Below, in pieces: positions 1 to 6,878 of a DNA stretch of 7,614 nt. The DNA comes from Acidimicrobiia bacterium (GTDB lineage Bacteria; Actinomycetota; Acidimicrobiia; UBA5794; UBA11373). Made by a program: the position numbers and the translations under genes. Under the pieces are notes generated by a model. That model was not told the origin of the DNA. It saw nothing but the letters and a program-made list of their open reading frames with translations, and made no database searches. How positions within the stretch are numbered: position 1 is the stretch's first letter; every line of letters starts with the position of its first letter. The DNA lies in the NCBI GenBank assembly GCA_025456165.1, contig JALOLI010000055.1, positions 1 to 7,614 on the forward strand. Direction: 5' to 3'.

Positions 1-105
1 ACGGATGCGGGCGCGGTGCTGAGTCTCAGTCGGCCGGTCGAACCCCCGGGGTGAGTTGGAAGCGGCGTGTTCCACGGCCGACGGGCCTGCGGTCGAGGCT
101 GTCAT
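1..105 (-). CDS. Possible N-terminus of an unidentified protein, cut by the left edge
   Basis: On the minus strand an ATG at 105-103 opens a frame that stays open for 35 codons to the window edge. The predicted N-terminus is rich in Ala, Ser and Pro and then becomes charged (the last visible residues are TETQHRARIR). I do not recognise the protein. About three quarters of third codon positions are G or C, clearly less than in the well-supported genes of this window, and no good Shine-Dalgarno lies upstream of the ATG. A short open frame in such GC-rich DNA is common by chance. If real, the gene would lie downstream of the broken tRNA-Leu on the same strand. Low confidence. Confidence 0.22.
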   Translation of the reverse strand, partial: MTASTAGPSAVEHAASNSPRGFDRPTETQHRARIR

Positions 106-280
106 GGCCGGGGTCTGATCGCTGTCGCCCACCGAGGGCGCAGGGCAGGTCCTTCACCTGCCTGGCGCTCAGGGAGGGGTGCTCATGTGCTCCCACCCGA
201 GCAACCGATCGAGCAACCGGCGTGAGGCGGGCTTGTCTCGTCGGAAGGACGGGGCGCCCAGAACCCCAGTTCAGGGACGG
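106..280. other. Non-coding stretch downstream of the broken tRNA-Leu
   Basis: I see no convincing gene here; the open frames that cross it start inside the tRNA remnant and have no family resemblance. It holds a hairpin at 141-164: arms CAGGT and ACCTG around a five-base loop, continued outward by CAGG and CCTG with one bulged G. No T-run follows it on either strand, so terminator activity is uncertain. It also holds a short tandem repeat, listed separately. Confidence 0.4.
198..219. repeat. Two-copy tandem repeat of a 10-mer
   Basis: CGAGCAACCG occurs at 198-207 and again at 210-219, separated by AT, giving a 12-bp period. Two copies of this length could be chance or a small protein-binding site; nothing else supports a function. 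Confidence 0.45.
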
Positions 281-351
281 TGCGGGCGGTGGGACTCGAA
301 CCCACATCGGGCTGACGCCCACCGGATCCTAAGCAATTCGGCTACGCCCGC
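281..351 (-). pseudogene. tRNA-Leu(UAG) gene with an internal deletion of about 14 nt
   Basis: Read on the minus strand, the acceptor arms GCGGGCG (351-345) and CGCCCGC (288-282) pair perfectly, followed by discriminator A (281), as leucine tRNAs need. The T-arm (305-289) is perfect, with a TTCGAGT loop. A long variable arm, TGGGC-GTCA-GCCCG, marks a class II tRNA. The anticodon loop CTTAGGA (333-327) gives anticodon UAG and is followed by TCCGG as the 3' half of the anticodon stem. The D-loop breaks off after GCCGAATTG and runs directly into the anticodon loop. The rest of the D-loop, the 3' side of the D-stem and the whole 5' half of the anticodon stem (expected CCGGA) are absent. It is 71 nt against about 85 for the family, so it should not fold into a working tRNA. 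An assembly error is possible. It starts 47 nt after the end of the PPDK-like gene, on the same strand. Confidence 0.8.
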
Positions 352-368
352 GGCGCGGCCAGGGTAGT

Positions 369-389
369 GGGCCGGACCCCACCCGGCCC
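369..389 (-). terminator. GC hairpin after the PPDK-like gene
   Basis: GGGCCGG (369-375) and CCGGCCC (383-389) form a seven-base-pair stem around a seven-base loop. The hairpin sits between the stop of the PPDK-like gene and the broken tRNA-Leu. No T-run follows it on the minus strand, so it may be a weak or U-less terminator, or only a structured spacer. Confidence 0.35.
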
Positions 390-398
390 GGCGCCGTC

Positions 399-2528
399 TC
401 AGGCCCGGCCGGCCGCCACCTCGTCCTCGCGGGTGCGGCCGGCGAGCAGTATCAGGTCCTCGTGCAGTTCGAACCACACGCTGTGGTAGCTATCCACCCT
501 GGGGGAGGCGATGTAGCGGGGGTCCCCGCCGGCGACCAGGCGGGCCGCCTCGTCCAGGCGGGCGGCGTAACCGCCCAGCCAGGGCAGGCGGTCGGCCAGG
601 CCGCTGAGCCACGGCCCGACCCCGGCGTGCAGAGCGGCCACGTCGGCCAGGACCCCGGCGTCGTAGGCGGCATCGCTGTGGTCGTTGAGGACCTGCTGCC
701 CGCCGACCTCGCGCATCTGCCAGGCGGTGACCACGGCCTTCATGTGCTTGTCGAAAGGCACGAAGGCGTCGAGGGCGGCTTCGGCCTCGGGCTGGCCCCA
801 CTGCTCCCGGTGAGTGGCCAGCAAGGCCGCGCCCCGTTCCTTGCCCTCCGGTGTCAAGGAGAACATGCCGCCGCTGGTCTTCAGCAGGCCCGCGGCCACC
901 GCTTCTCCCAGGATGTCCGCGACCGCCGCCTCAGGAGCGCGGAGCACGATGGCCACTCCGGCGGCCTCGGCGATGCCCTTCACGGTCAGGGAGCGCACCA
1001 CCGCGTCGACGGTCGGGGCCCCATCCTCCGCCGGAGCCGTCGCGGCTGCCCCGGCGGTCGTCCCGGGGGCGGAGATCTCGATACCCAGCTCCCGGGCCCA
1101 GTCCAGCAGGGTGGTGGCCTCGGGGACGATGGTGGCGGTCCCCACCACTGCGCCGGCGAACACCTCGCCGGTGGCGCCGTCGATGGTGAGGACGTCGCCC
1201 GGGGCGAAGCAGCGCTCGCCGATGGTGACGCCGTCCCCGGCGACGGCCACGGCGGCGGCGCCCACGACGGCGGGGAGGCCCCAGCCCCGGGCCACCACTG
1301 CGGCGTGGCTGTTCAGCCCTCCGGTGGTGGTCAGGATCCCGGCCGCCTTGGCCATGCCGTGGACGTCGTCGGGCGAGGTGGCGTGGCGCACGAGGATGAC
1401 CGGCCGGCCCTCGTCGCCGGCGGATACCGCGGCCTCGGGGGTGGTGGCGATCTCCCCGCAGGCCAGGCCCGGCGAGGCACCCAGGCCCCTGGTGATGGCG
1501 ACGGCGTCGGCCCGGCGCTCGGCGACCACGCGGGGCGGGTCCGCCAGCAGGTGGGCTACCCGCTTCACGGCGTCGGCGCGCGATAGGGGGAAACCGGGGT
1601 CTTCGGCCATCTCGACGGCGATACGCAGCGCCGCCTGGGGGGTGCGCTTGCCGACGCGGGTCTGCAGCATCCAGAGCTTGCCCCGCTCGATGGTGAACTC
1701 GATGTCGCACACGTCGGCCCAGTGGCGCTCCAGCATGTCGGCGTAGCGGCGCAACTCGGCGGCCACGGCGGGAAGCCGTTCGTCGAGCGCGGTGATGGGC
1801 AGGGTCTGATGGGTGCCGGCGACGACATCCTCGCCCTGGGCCCGGAACATGACATCGCCGTAGAGGGCGTTCTCCCCGGTGGCCGGGTTGCGGGTGAAGA
1901 GCACCCCGGTGGCCGAGTCGTCACTGCAGTTCCCGAAGACCATCGCCTGGACGATCACTCCGGTGCCCAGATCGTCGGGGATCCCCTCGCGCCGGCGGTA
2001 GGCGATGGCCCTGTCGCTGTTCCACGAGCGGAATACGGCCTCGACCGCCCCGCGCAGCGCCTCCCAGGGATCCTCCGGCACGGAGACGCCCACGATCTCG
2101 GGGTACGACTTCTCCAGCCGGGCGCGGCAGGCGTCCACGAACGACTCGTCGCCGGACAGTGCGGTCAGGCCCGGGGCCGTGGCCGAATTGAGGCCCAGGT
2201 TCAGGAGGGTGTCCATCATCCCCGGCATCGAGACGGGGGCCCCGGAGCGGACGCTCACCAGCAGGGGGTCGGCCGGGTCGCCGAAGCGGCGGCCCAGAGC
2301 CTGCTCGACCCGGGCCAGGTGAGCCCGGATCTCGTCCTCCAGGCCGGGCGGCCAGCCGCCGGCGAGGTACTCGCGGCAGGCGGCGGTGGAGACGGCGAAC
2401 CCCGGGGGCACCGGCAGGCCCAGTTCGTTGGCCATGGCGGCCAGGTTGGCGGCCTTGCTGCCGATGATCTTGCGGACCTCGGCGAGGGGCCGGCCGTGGA
2501 GATCCTCGAAGGCGTAGACGTGGGGCAT
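399..2528 (-). CDS. ppdK: PPDK-like phosphotransferase without the PEP/pyruvate barrel
   Basis: The 709-residue protein carries the first two domains of pyruvate, phosphate dikinase. Residues 1 to about 345 are the ATP-grasp region: GSKAANLA (23-30), VRSGAPVSMPGMMDTLLNLG (93-112), TGVLFTRNPATGE (207-219), and DIEFTIERGKLWMLQTR (275-291). Residues about 375-465 are the swivelling phosphohistidine domain, GGLNSHAAVVARG, with catalytic His408. Canonical PPDK (about 870-890 residues) continues into a PEP/pyruvate barrel; no such motifs follow here. An Ala/Thr/Gly-rich linker (485-505) leads instead to a winged-helix-like segment (about 507-572, containing GLLKTSGGMFSLTPEGKERG) and an unassigned helical region to the end. 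Canonical PPDK interconverts ATP, Pi and pyruvate with AMP, PPi and PEP. This protein could make the phosphohistidine but would need another acceptor or a partner protein. Shortened PPDK-like proteins are known in actinobacteria (recalled: Rv1127c, about 490 residues). GGAAG stands seven bases before the ATG. TAGCAT (2582-2577) is a possible -10, without a clear -35. Confidence 0.88.
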   Translation of the reverse strand: MPHVYAFEDLHGRPLAEVRKIIGSKAANLAAMANELGLPVPPGFAVSTAACREYLAGGWPPGLEDEIRAHLARVEQALGRRFGDPADPLLVSVRSGAPVSMPGMMDTLLNLGLNSATAPGLTALSGDESFVDACRARLEKSYPEIVGVSVPEDPWEALRGAVEAVFRSWNSDRAIAYRRREGIPDDLGTGVIVQAMVFGNCSDDSATGVLFTRNPATGENALYGDVMFRAQGEDVVAGTHQTLPITALDERLPAVAAELRRYADMLERHWADVCDIEFTIERGKLWMLQTRVGKRTPQAALRIAVEMAEDPGFPLSRADAVKRVAHLLADPPRVVAERRADAVAITRGLGASPGLACGEIATTPEAAVSAGDEGRPVILVRHATSPDDVHGMAKAAGILTTTGGLNSHAAVVARGWGLPAVVGAAAVAVAGDGVTIGERCFAPGDVLTIDGATGEVFAGAVVGTATIVPEATTLLDWARELGIEISAPGTTAGAAATAPAEDGAPTVDAVVRSLTVKGIAEAAGVAIVLRAPEAAVADILGEAVAAGLLKTSGGMFSLTPEGKERGAALLATHREQWGQPEAEAALDAFVPFDKHMKAVVTAWQMREVGGQQVLNDHSDAAYDAGVLADVAALHAGVGPWLSGLADRLPWLGGYAARLDEAARLVAGGDPRYIASPRVDSYHSVWFELHEDLILLAGRTREDEVAAGRA

Positions 2529-2612
2529 GCTTCGGCTTCCATCCTCGTGAAGCTCGACGGGAGGACTCGGCGGGGGATGCTAGTGAGGGCGCATGGAGGC
2601 CCCGGCGGGGAT

Positions 2613-2635
2613 GCCGCCGCCGGGCAGGCGGCGGC
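2613..2635 (-). terminator. GC hairpin downstream of the tRNA-Lys fragment
   Basis: GCCGCCGCC (2613-2621) pairs perfectly with GGCGGCGGC (2627-2635) around a five-base loop. It lies about 20 nt after the 3' end of the tRNA-Lys fragment on the minus strand. It closely resembles, in stem, loop and spacing, the hairpin that follows the intact tRNA-Lys. It has no U-run. It is probably a duplicated tRNA terminator or processing structure. Confidence 0.4.
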
Positions 2636-2651
2636 CCTGCCGACGCGGCTC

Positions 2652-2676
2652 TGGTGGGTCGCCGGGGAGTCGAACC
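2652..2676 (-). pseudogene. 3' fragment of a second tRNA-Lys gene, with CCA
   Basis: Positions 2653-2676 are identical over 24 bases to 2809-2832 in and beside the intact tRNA-Lys. On the minus strand this covers GGTTCGACTCC of the T-arm, the 3' acceptor strand GCGACCC and discriminator A. The fragment then reads CCA (2654-2652), a tail the intact gene does not encode. Upstream the match stops inside the T-stem: AAGG stands where CGGG should be, so the stem cannot form. No D-arm or anticodon arm is found further upstream. It is a relic, either of a tandem tRNA duplication or of an attachment site. Confidence 0.65.
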
Positions 2677-2810
2677 TTCTACGGCCGCCGGGTGCGGGGG
2701 CGGTGGGCCTGCCTGGTGGTTGTGTTGTTGCCCGCAGGCAGTTGGGTCTGTGGGCCTCTCGCGATGTCGCCGCCGGGAAGGCGGCGACTCGGGACCAGCA
2801 CGACGATGGG

Positions 2811-2832
<22 letters not shown>
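2653..2832. repeat. 24-bp direct repeat pair (2653-2676 and 2809-2832)
   Basis: Two exact 24-bp copies, 156 bp apart start to start, share the T-arm and acceptor 3' sequence of tRNA-Lys. The 132 bases between them contain no gene, only the second GC hairpin (2766-2788) and GC-rich spacer. Repeats of a tRNA 3' end can be the two ends of an integrated or excised element, but no integrase is visible here. Confidence 0.7.
2766..2788 (-). terminator. GC hairpin downstream of tRNA-Lys
   Basis: GTCGCCGCC (2766-2774) pairs perfectly over nine bases with GGCGGCGAC (2780-2788), with a five-base GGGAA loop. It starts 22 nt after the 3' end of tRNA-Lys on the minus strand. No U-run follows, as is common for terminators in high-GC actinobacteria, so termination is likely but not certain. 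Confidence 0.45.
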
Positions 2833-2883
<51 letters not shown>

Positions 2884-2889
2884 GGCGCA

Positions 2890-2917
2890 AGGTTAGCCAG
2901 CCGCACCGCGGTGACAA
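2890..2917 (-). promoter_or_regulatory. Sigma-A-like promoter of tRNA-Lys
   Basis: On the minus strand TTGTCA (2917-2912) stands 16 bases before TAACCT (2895-2890). The first matches five of six bases of the -35 consensus and the second fits the TANNNT form of the -10. The predicted start of transcription is at or just before the tRNA 5' end at 2883. Confidence 0.55.
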
Positions 2918-2940
2918 CCCGGCCGCCGTCACCCCTGCCG

Positions 2941-2949
2941 TGGCACAAT
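2941..2949 (+). promoter_or_regulatory. Possible extended -10 for the tRNA cluster
   Basis: TGG followed by CACAAT at 2944-2949 has the TGN extension and a partial -10 match, about 10 bases ahead of tRNA-Pro. No good -35 lies at the proper distance. The divergent gap (2884-2959) must hold the promoter of the plus-strand unit, and this is the best candidate in it. Confidence 0.3.
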
Positions 2950-2959
2950 GGCGGGCGAG

Positions 2960-3033
2960 CGGGCTGTAGCGCAGCTTGGCAGCGCACCTGCTTTGGGAGC
3001 AGGGGGTCGCCGGTTCGAATCCGGCCAGCCCGA
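2960..3033 (+). tRNA. trnP: tRNA-Pro(UGG)
   Basis: The acceptor strands CGGGCTG and CAGCCCG pair fully, with discriminator A at 3033. The anticodon arm CCTGC-TTTGGGA-GCAGG gives UGG. The T-arm has the GTTCGAATC loop. It is 74 nt long without an encoded CCA, and is the first of four tRNAs in the cluster ahead of tig. Confidence 0.95.
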
Positions 3034-3062
3034 CGCTCCGGGCTATGCTGCCCGGGCCACCG

Positions 3063-3133
3063 GCGGGTGTAGCTCAATGGCAGAGCTCCAGCCTTCCAAG
3101 CTGGCGGTGGGGGTTCGATTCCCCTCACCCGCT
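3063..3133 (+). tRNA. trnG: tRNA-Gly(UCC)
   Basis: GCGGGTG pairs with CACCCGC, with discriminator T at 3133 as usual for glycine tRNAs. The anticodon arm CCAGC-CTTCCAA-GCTGG gives UCC. It is 71 nt long without an encoded CCA, and starts 29 nt after tRNA-Pro. Confidence 0.95.
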
Positions 3134-3154
3134 CGAGGGCACCGGTGCCGAAAC

Positions 3155-3227
3155 GCCCCCGTAGCTCAGTGGACAGAGCAGGAGCCTTCTAAGCTCTTGG
3201 CCGGGGGTTCGAATCCCTCCGGGGGCG
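3155..3227 (+). tRNA. trnR: tRNA-Arg(UCU)
   Basis: GCCCCCG pairs with CGGGGGC, with discriminator G at 3227. The anticodon arm GGAGC-CTTCTAA-GCTCT, with one G-U pair at the stem base, gives UCU for the AGA/AGG codons. It is 73 nt long without an encoded CCA. Confidence 0.94.
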
Positions 3228-3240
3228 CCGGGCCCCGCAT

Positions 3241-3315
3241 GGTGGCCGTAGCTCAGTTGGTTAGAGCGCCAGGTTGTGGCCCTGGAGGTCGGGGGTTCGA
3301 GTCCCCTCGGTCACC
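3241..3315 (+). tRNA. trnH: tRNA-His(GUG)
   Basis: The anticodon arm CCAGG-TTGTGGC-CCTGG gives GUG. The extra G at position -1 (3241) faces discriminator C (3315), the identity pair of bacterial histidine tRNAs. The acceptor GTGGCCG/CGGTCAC has one G-U pair. CCA is not encoded. It ends 54 nt before the trigger factor start, so tig probably relies at least partly on read-through from the tRNA promoter. Confidence 0.95.
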
Positions 3316-3322
3316 CTAGGAG

Positions 3323-3343
3323 CGAGGCGGCGAGGCCGCCTCG
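3323..3343 (+). terminator. GC hairpin between tRNA-His and tig
   Basis: CGAGGCGGC (3323-3331) pairs perfectly with GCCGCCTCG (3335-3343) around a three-base GAG loop. It follows tRNA-His by seven bases and has no T-run. It could mark the 3' end of the tRNA transcript, act as a partial terminator, or stabilise the 5' end of the tig message after tRNA processing. Confidence 0.4.
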
Positions 3344-3369
3344 TCGTTCGCGTCGGGAAGGTGAGTGCT

Positions 3370-4754
3370 GTGACCGAAGTCGAGTCGAATCCCGCCGAGC
3401 GCCTGCTCACCGTCCTGGTCGACGGCGCCGCCTTCGAGGCGGCCAAGTCCCGGGCGGCACGGCGCCTTTCCAGGGAGATCAAGATCAAGGGCTTCCGCCC
3501 CGGCAAAGCCCCACAGCGGGTGGTGGAGTCCATGGTGGGGCCCGAGACGATGCGCAAGGAAGCCATCGACGAGGCCCTGCCGCAGGCAGTCACGGCCGCG
3601 GTGGCGGAAGCCGGCCTGGAACCGGCGGTGACGCCGCGGGTGACGGCGGTGCGCGACACCGCCGAGGGGGTCGAGGCCGACGTCCGGGTCACCCTCTGGC
3701 CCGAGATCACCGATCTGCCCGAGTACCGGGGCCGGCGCATCGTGGTGGATTCCCCGGTGGTCAAAGACGGCGACGTCGACGCCCAGATCGAGCGGATGCG
3801 CCTGCGCTTCGCCGAGCTGGACGACGTGGACCGGCCGGGCGCCGACGGGGACTTCTCGCTGATCGATGTGCGCACCACCTCCGGGGGCGGCGAGGTAGCC
3901 GCCGGGTCGGCCACCGATCTCCTGGTCGAGGTGGGGGCGGAGGGCTTCCTCGAAGGCCTTGGGGAGGCGCTGCGCGGCCAGAAGGCGGGCGACATCGTGG
4001 AGTTCCCCACCTCCCTGCCCCGGGGCATGGGGGAGGAGGGGGGCAAGGCCGTCGACGCCCGGGTGCTGGTCAAGCAGGTCAAGGCCCGCCGTCTCCCGGA
4101 GCTCAACGACGCCTGGGTGGACGAGGTGTCGGAGTTCTCCACGGTGGCCGAGATGCGTGCGGCCCTGGGGAGCGAGTTGCGCCGGTTGCGGATGGGCGCC
4201 GCTCGCATGGAGATGGAGGAGCGCCTCCTCGACCAGATGCGCGATGAGGTGGATCTGAAGCTGCCGGCCGATCTGATCGAAGCCGAGGCCGATGCCGTGC
4301 TGCACCGGTTCGCCCACCGCCTGGAGGCGCGCAAGGCCACGATCGAGCAGTACCTGGCCGCCACCGGGCAGAGCGCCGAGATGCTGGTGGCCGACGCCCG
4401 CACCCAGGCGGTGCTGAACCTGCGGACCCGCCTGCTGCTCGAGGCGGTGGCCCGGGCCGAGGGCCTCGAAGTGAGCGATGAGGACCTGGCAGCGGCCGTC
4501 GACGCCCTGGCTCAGGAGGCCCGGGTCGCCCCTGCCGAGTACCGCCGGGCCCTCGCAGAGGGTGGCGGAGAAAAGGCACTGACCGGTGATATCCTGCGAC
4601 GCAGGGCCATCGACCGGCTGCTGGAGTTGGCGGTGGCGGTCGATGCCGAAGGCCAACAGATCGAGTTCCCGGCCCCCGGTGCCGGGGAGGCTGCCTCGAT
4701 CCCGGAGGGCGAGGCGGATGAACCAGACGAACCCGAGCCGGTGGAGGTAGAGAG

Positions 4755-4758
<4 letters not shown>
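3370..4758 (+). CDS. tig: Trigger factor, ribosome-associated chaperone
   Basis: Trigger factor binds the ribosome near the peptide exit and shields nascent chains; its middle domain belongs to the FKBP peptidyl-prolyl isomerase family. I chose the GTG at 3370 because AAGGTG (3358-3363) sits six bases ahead. The in-frame GTG at 3361 would have almost no spacing to any Shine-Dalgarno. The product is 462 residues, against about 430 in E. coli. The N-terminal domain carries the ribosome-binding signature GFRPGKAP (41-48). Residues about 150-240 correspond to the FKBP domain, with [17 protein letters not shown] recognisable, although the usual aromatic residue of the FxGG motif is missing, so isomerase activity is doubtful. 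Residues 245-430 are charged and helical, the chaperone arms. The tail (447-462) is strongly acidic and makes up much of the extra length. Its stop overlaps the clpP start. Confidence 0.95.
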
Positions 4759-5366
<608 letters not shown>

Positions 5367-5385
5367 GTTCCGGGGAGCGAGCACT

Positions 5386-6654
5386 GTGACCAAGTTCGGT
5401 GAAGGCGGCGACCTGCTCAAGTGCAGCTTCTGCGGCAAGTCCCAGAAGCAGGTGAAGAAGCTGATCGCCGGCCCCGGGGTCTACATCTGCGACGAGTGCA
5501 TCGACCTCTGCAACGAGATCATCGAAGAGGAGCTGGCCACCACCGAGGAGCTGCCCCTCACCGAGCTGCCCAAGCCGGTGGAGATCTGCCAGTTCCTCGA
5601 CGACTACGTGGTCGGCCAGGAGCGAGCCAAGAAGGTGCTCTCGGTCGCCGTCTACAACCACTACAAGCGGGTGCGCGCCGGGCAGCGCACCAAGGACGAG
5701 ATCGAGCTGCAGAAGTCGAACATCCTGCTGATCGGCCCCACCGGCTGCGGCAAGACCCTGCTGGCCCAGACCCTGGCCCGGATGCTCAACGTCCCCTTCG
5801 CCATCGCCGATGCCACCGCGCTCACCGAGGCGGGCTATGTGGGTGAAGACGTCGAGAACATCCTCCTCAAGCTGATCCAGGCCGCCGACTACGACCTGAA
5901 GAAGGCCGAGCAGGGCATCATCTACATCGACGAGATCGACAAGATCGCCCGCAAGGCCGAGAACCCCTCGATCACCCGCGACGTGTCGGGTGAGGGGGTG
6001 CAGCAGGCCCTGCTCAAGATCCTCGAGGGCACGGTGGCCTCGGTGCCGCCCCAGGGTGGGCGCAAGCACCCACATCAGGAGTTCCTCCAGGTCGACACCA
6101 CCAACATGCTGTTCATCTGCGGGGGAGCCTTCGCCGGGCTCGATCGCATAATCCAGAACCGGGTGGGCCAGCGCAGCGTGGGCTTCGACGCCCAGGTTCG
6201 CTCCACCGACCAGCGCCAGGGCGCCATCCTGGCCAAGGTGCTTCCCGAGGACCTGATGTCCTTCGGCCTCATCCCGGAGTTCGTCGGGCGGCTGCCGGTG
6301 GTGGCCACCGTCGAGGATCTCGACAAGGACTCGCTGGTGCGGGTGCTGGTCGAGCCCAAGAACGCCCTGAGCCGGCAGTACGCCAAGTTCTTCGAGATGG
6401 ACGGGGTGGAGCTGGTCTTCACCGACGACGCCCTCGTGGCGGTGGCCGACCAGGCACTGCTGCGGGCCACGGGAGCCCGCGGGCTGCGCGCCATCCTGGA
6501 AGAGGTGCTGCTCAACACCATGTACGAGCTGCCCTCCCGGGCCGACATCGCCCGCGTCCTCATCGACGGCGACGTGGTCCGCCGTCGGGTGAATCCGACG
6601 CTGATCCCCATCCAGGAATTGGGCAAGAACCGGCGCCAGGAGCGGAGCGCCTAG
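5386..6654 (+). CDS. clpX: ClpX, AAA+ unfoldase subunit of the Clp protease
   Basis: ClpX recognises tagged substrates, unfolds them with ATP and feeds them into ClpP. The 422-residue product has the full set of features. A zinc-binding domain has Cys13, Cys16, Cys35 and Cys38. The Walker A motif is GPTGCGKT (117-124) and the Walker B motif IIYIDEID (178-185). The pore loop is GYVG (150-153) and the substrate-gripping RKH loop is at 226-228. The arginine finger is R302 in PEFVGR, and sensor 2 lies in GARGLR (363-368). The ClpP-contact loop reads VGF (265-267) in place of the usual IGF. The GTG start follows GGGAG (5372-5376) by nine bases and lies 19 bp after the clpP stop, consistent with one operon and a dedicated ClpXP pair. 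Confidence 0.97.
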   Translation: MTKFGEGGDLLKCSFCGKSQKQVKKLIAGPGVYICDECIDLCNEIIEEELATTEELPLTELPKPVEICQFLDDYVVGQERAKKVLSVAVYNHYKRVRAGQRTKDEIELQKSNILLIGPTGCGKTLLAQTLARMLNVPFAIADATALTEAGYVGEDVENILLKLIQAADYDLKKAEQGIIYIDEIDKIARKAENPSITRDVSGEGVQQALLKILEGTVASVPPQGGRKHPHQEFLQVDTTNMLFICGGAFAGLDRIIQNRVGQRSVGFDAQVRSTDQRQGAILAKVLPEDLMSFGLIPEFVGRLPVVATVEDLDKDSLVRVLVEPKNALSRQYAKFFEMDGVELVFTDDALVAVADQALLRATGARGLRAILEEVLLNTMYELPSRADIARVLIDGDVVRRRVNPTLIPIQELGKNRRQERSA

Positions 6655-6713
6655 CGAGGGCGGCGGGCGCCTCGCGTCTGCCGAGGCAGGCCGATGCCGC
6701 CCGGCCCGGCGGC
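6654..6713 (+). terminator. GC-rich hairpins just after clpX
   Basis: A first hairpin (6654-6675) uses GCGAGG and CCTCGC and overlaps the last base of the clpX stop. A second (6696-6713) uses GCCGCC and GGCGGC around a six-base loop. Neither is followed by a strong T-run; the nearest is CCCCTTT about 12 bases after the second. They may end or stabilise the clpX message. The evidence is structural only. Confidence 0.3.
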
Positions 6714-6790
6714 CGGCGGGCGTACCCCTTTGGCCGGAACCCGGGGGGAGCCACTGCTGAGACGGTGGCCCGTCCGTTCGACGCTGCCCT

Positions 6791-6802
6791 CTGACTAGTC
6801 AG
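6791..6802. promoter_or_regulatory. Perfect 12-bp palindrome, possible operator
   Basis: CTGACTAGTCAG is its own reverse complement and stands out as relatively AT-rich in a GC-rich gap. It lies about 42-53 bp upstream of the predicted -35 of the promoter at 6844-6872, a place where a dimeric regulator could bind. No regulator is identified. Confidence 0.35.
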
Positions 6803-6843
6803 ATCAGGGAACGCAAATGGCGCCGTCCGACCACGGAAAGTGG

Positions 6844-6872
6844 TTGAGGCTCGCCGGGTGTGAGCGTAGGGT
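6844..6872 (+). promoter_or_regulatory. Sigma-A-like promoter in the clpX-valS gap
   Basis: TTGAGG (6844-6849) and TAGGGT (6867-6872) are separated by 17 bases. TAGGGT fits the TANNNT -10 form common in actinobacteria, and TTGAGG matches the first four bases of TTGACA. The predicted start is near 6879. A small hairpin (6828-6846, loop GGAAA) overlaps the -35. Confidence 0.5.
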
Positions 6873-6878
6873 GGCCAC

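Noticed and set aside
19..29. CTGAG-T-CTCAG inverted repeat near the left edge
   Set aside because: It is too short, with a one-base centre, and nothing around it suggests a site.
31..55. T-arm-like GGGGGTTCGACC on the minus strand
   Set aside because: The flanking bases do not form a T-stem and no acceptor or anticodon arm is nearby.
462..1746. Long plus-strand open frames opposite the PPDK-like gene (374 and 310 residues)
   Set aside because: They have no recognisable family and low-complexity composition, and lie antisense to a strongly supported gene in high-GC DNA, where such shadow frames are expected.
3261..4656. Long minus-strand open frames opposite tig (380 and 446 residues)
   Set aside because: They are antisense shadows of trigger factor; one even begins in sequence complementary to it and ends in the tRNA-His gene.
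6730..6775. Cobalamin-riboswitch-like GCCACTG after GGAACCCGG
   Set aside because: The B12 box and the remaining conserved core are not found, and the downstream gene is valS, which is not a B12-related gene.
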